Of a stretch of 5,582 nt of DNA, positions 4,949 to 5,582 are shown piece by piece. Below the pieces are notes generated by a model. It did no database searches, had not been told where the DNA came from, and saw only the letters and a list, made by a program, of their open reading frames with translations. The stretch is from Chloroflexota bacterium (GTDB taxonomy: Bacteria > Chloroflexota > Anaerolineae > Anaerolineales > UBA4823), in NCBI GenBank assembly GCA_030669775.1, contig DAOVCZ010000144.1, positions 1 through 5,582 on the forward strand, given 5' to 3'. The position numbers were made by a program, and so were the translations under genes. Position 1 is the stretch's first letter, and each line of letters begins with the position of its first letter.

Positions 4949-5582
4949 ATGGCTGTGAAAAGGTCAATAAATAATTGGTTGACATCACGCCAGATGAGAA
5001 AGGGCTGGGGGCTACCATTCCATTGGGGAGGGGGAGAGCTGATCGTGGCGGCGATATTGATCGTTGGGATTCTGAGCTTGGGTTCAGGTATGTTTGGCAG
5101 GTGGATCAATGGCGCCGGAGAGGGTGGTTTGTTGCCAGTTGCGCTGCATTCATTGGGAGAGGCAGATTACGGTGTGGATGAGATCACACGTCCGGTACCC
5201 GCGATAGGTCTGGAGATCATCCAGGATTTACTGGGGATTGAAGAACCTCCGGAGACAGGTGGGTTGCCAGAAATTGCAATGATCACACCAATCTACCCAT
5301 CACCGACACCAACGCCGACCGTATCCTTCATTGGAGAAATTCCTTTGACTGCCACGCCGACAGCGAATAATTTGGACAGTGCGACCGCGACCAAAGGTCC
5401 AGGGCAATCAGCAACACCATTCCCGACGACCCAAGCCACCCCAACCCCGACCTGGACGATCAGTCCACCAGACACACCAATACCTACCTCAACACCCGGG
5501 ATAAGTGCAACCAGTACACCAATGCCCACACAAATATCTCCCACATCTACGGCACCTATACCGGCAACCAGTACGCCATCGC
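4949..5582 (+). CDS. Signal-anchor protein with Thr/Pro-rich extracellular region (3' end missing)
   Basis: The ATG at 4949-4951 directly abuts the TAG stop (4946-4948) of the HD-GYP gene and is in the same frame. The frame stays open to the window edge, giving 211 full codons. A basic N-terminus (residues 1-20, with Lys4, Arg5, Arg14, Arg17 and Lys18) precedes one hydrophobic segment at about 30-50 (LIVAAILIVGILSLGSGMFG), with no lipobox. This predicts a type II anchor with the rest outside the cell. Residues 51-110 form a short region I do not recognise. Residues 113-211 are about half Thr or Pro (26 Thr, 23 Pro), with PTPTPT runs and no continuous domain. Such tails are common in Chloroflexota surface proteins as extended linkers, possibly O-glycosylated, leading to a C-terminal domain not visible here. 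Thr codons vary (ACA, ACC, ACG, ACT), which argues for selection on the protein. Direct abutment suggests translational coupling to the phosphodiesterase. Function is unknown. Confidence 0.8.
   Translation, partial: MAVKRSINNWLTSRQMRKGWGLPFHWGGGELIVAAILIVGILSLGSGMFGRWINGAGEGGLLPVALHSLGEADYGVDEITRPVPAIGLEIIQDLLGIEEPPETGGLPEIAMITPIYPSPTPTPTVSFIGEIPLTATPTANNLDSATATKGPGQSATPFPTTQATPTPTWTISPPDTPIPTSTPGISATSTPMPTQISPTSTAPIPATSTPS

Noticed and set aside
4683..5018. Minus-strand 111-codon frame across the end of the HD-GYP gene
   Set aside because: It overlaps conserved HD-GYP coding sequence and the abutting downstream gene; its product has random-looking composition.
4975..5181. Plus-strand 68-codon frame after the HD-GYP gene
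   Set aside because: It is in a different frame from the ATG 4949 gene, which has a proper anchor helix and continues to the window edge. The composition here is Arg/Gly/Trp-rich noise.
5293..5544. Minus-strand frame encoding a Gly/Val-rich 83-residue product
   Set aside because: It is the mirror of the Thr/Pro codons of the plus-strand gene; alternating GV on the complement is the usual shadow of TP-rich coding sequence.

Overview
The window looks like chromosomal DNA from a bacterium of the phylum Chloroflexota, probably Anaerolineae-like. This is inferred from the style of the proteins, chiefly a membrane-anchored protein with a long 'TPTPT'-type Thr/Pro tail and multi-domain membrane signalling proteins. 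No marker gene is present to prove it. There are no RNA genes, insertion sequences or CRISPR repeats.

Layout. (1) Bases 1-220 hold the 3' end of a small winged-helix regulator, closed by a strong intrinsic terminator (238-272). (2) A convergent minus-strand gene (331-1326) encodes a 331-residue polytopic membrane protein of no family I recognise. It has a good sigma70-type promoter (1387-1415) but no clear Shine-Dalgarno site. (3) A 464-base divergent region (1327-1790) holds that promoter, several palindromes, a hairpin and a possible leader ORF. (4) A membrane-bound GGDEF diguanylate cyclase follows (start most likely TTG at 1791, stop at 3032). (5) A 128-base gap carries an inverted repeat next to an extended -10 promoter. 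(6) A membrane sensor with a periplasmic Cache-like domain, HAMP and HD-GYP phosphodiesterase domain spans 3161-4948. (7) Directly after its stop codon, with no intervening base and in the same frame, a signal-anchor protein with a Thr/Pro-rich exterior begins (4949) and runs off the window.

How they fit together. The main theme is cyclic-di-GMP turnover at the membrane. One protein should make the messenger and retains every catalytic and feedback-inhibition residue I can check. The next should degrade it and retains all expected metal ligands. They carry unrelated membrane inputs, so the pair can read two different signals. The abutting surface-type protein may be co-expressed with the phosphodiesterase and could be a target or partner of this control, but that is inferred from gene order alone.

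The least understood parts are the minus-strand membrane protein, the N-terminal membrane domain of the cyclase, the untranslated region before the cyclase and the truncated surface protein.
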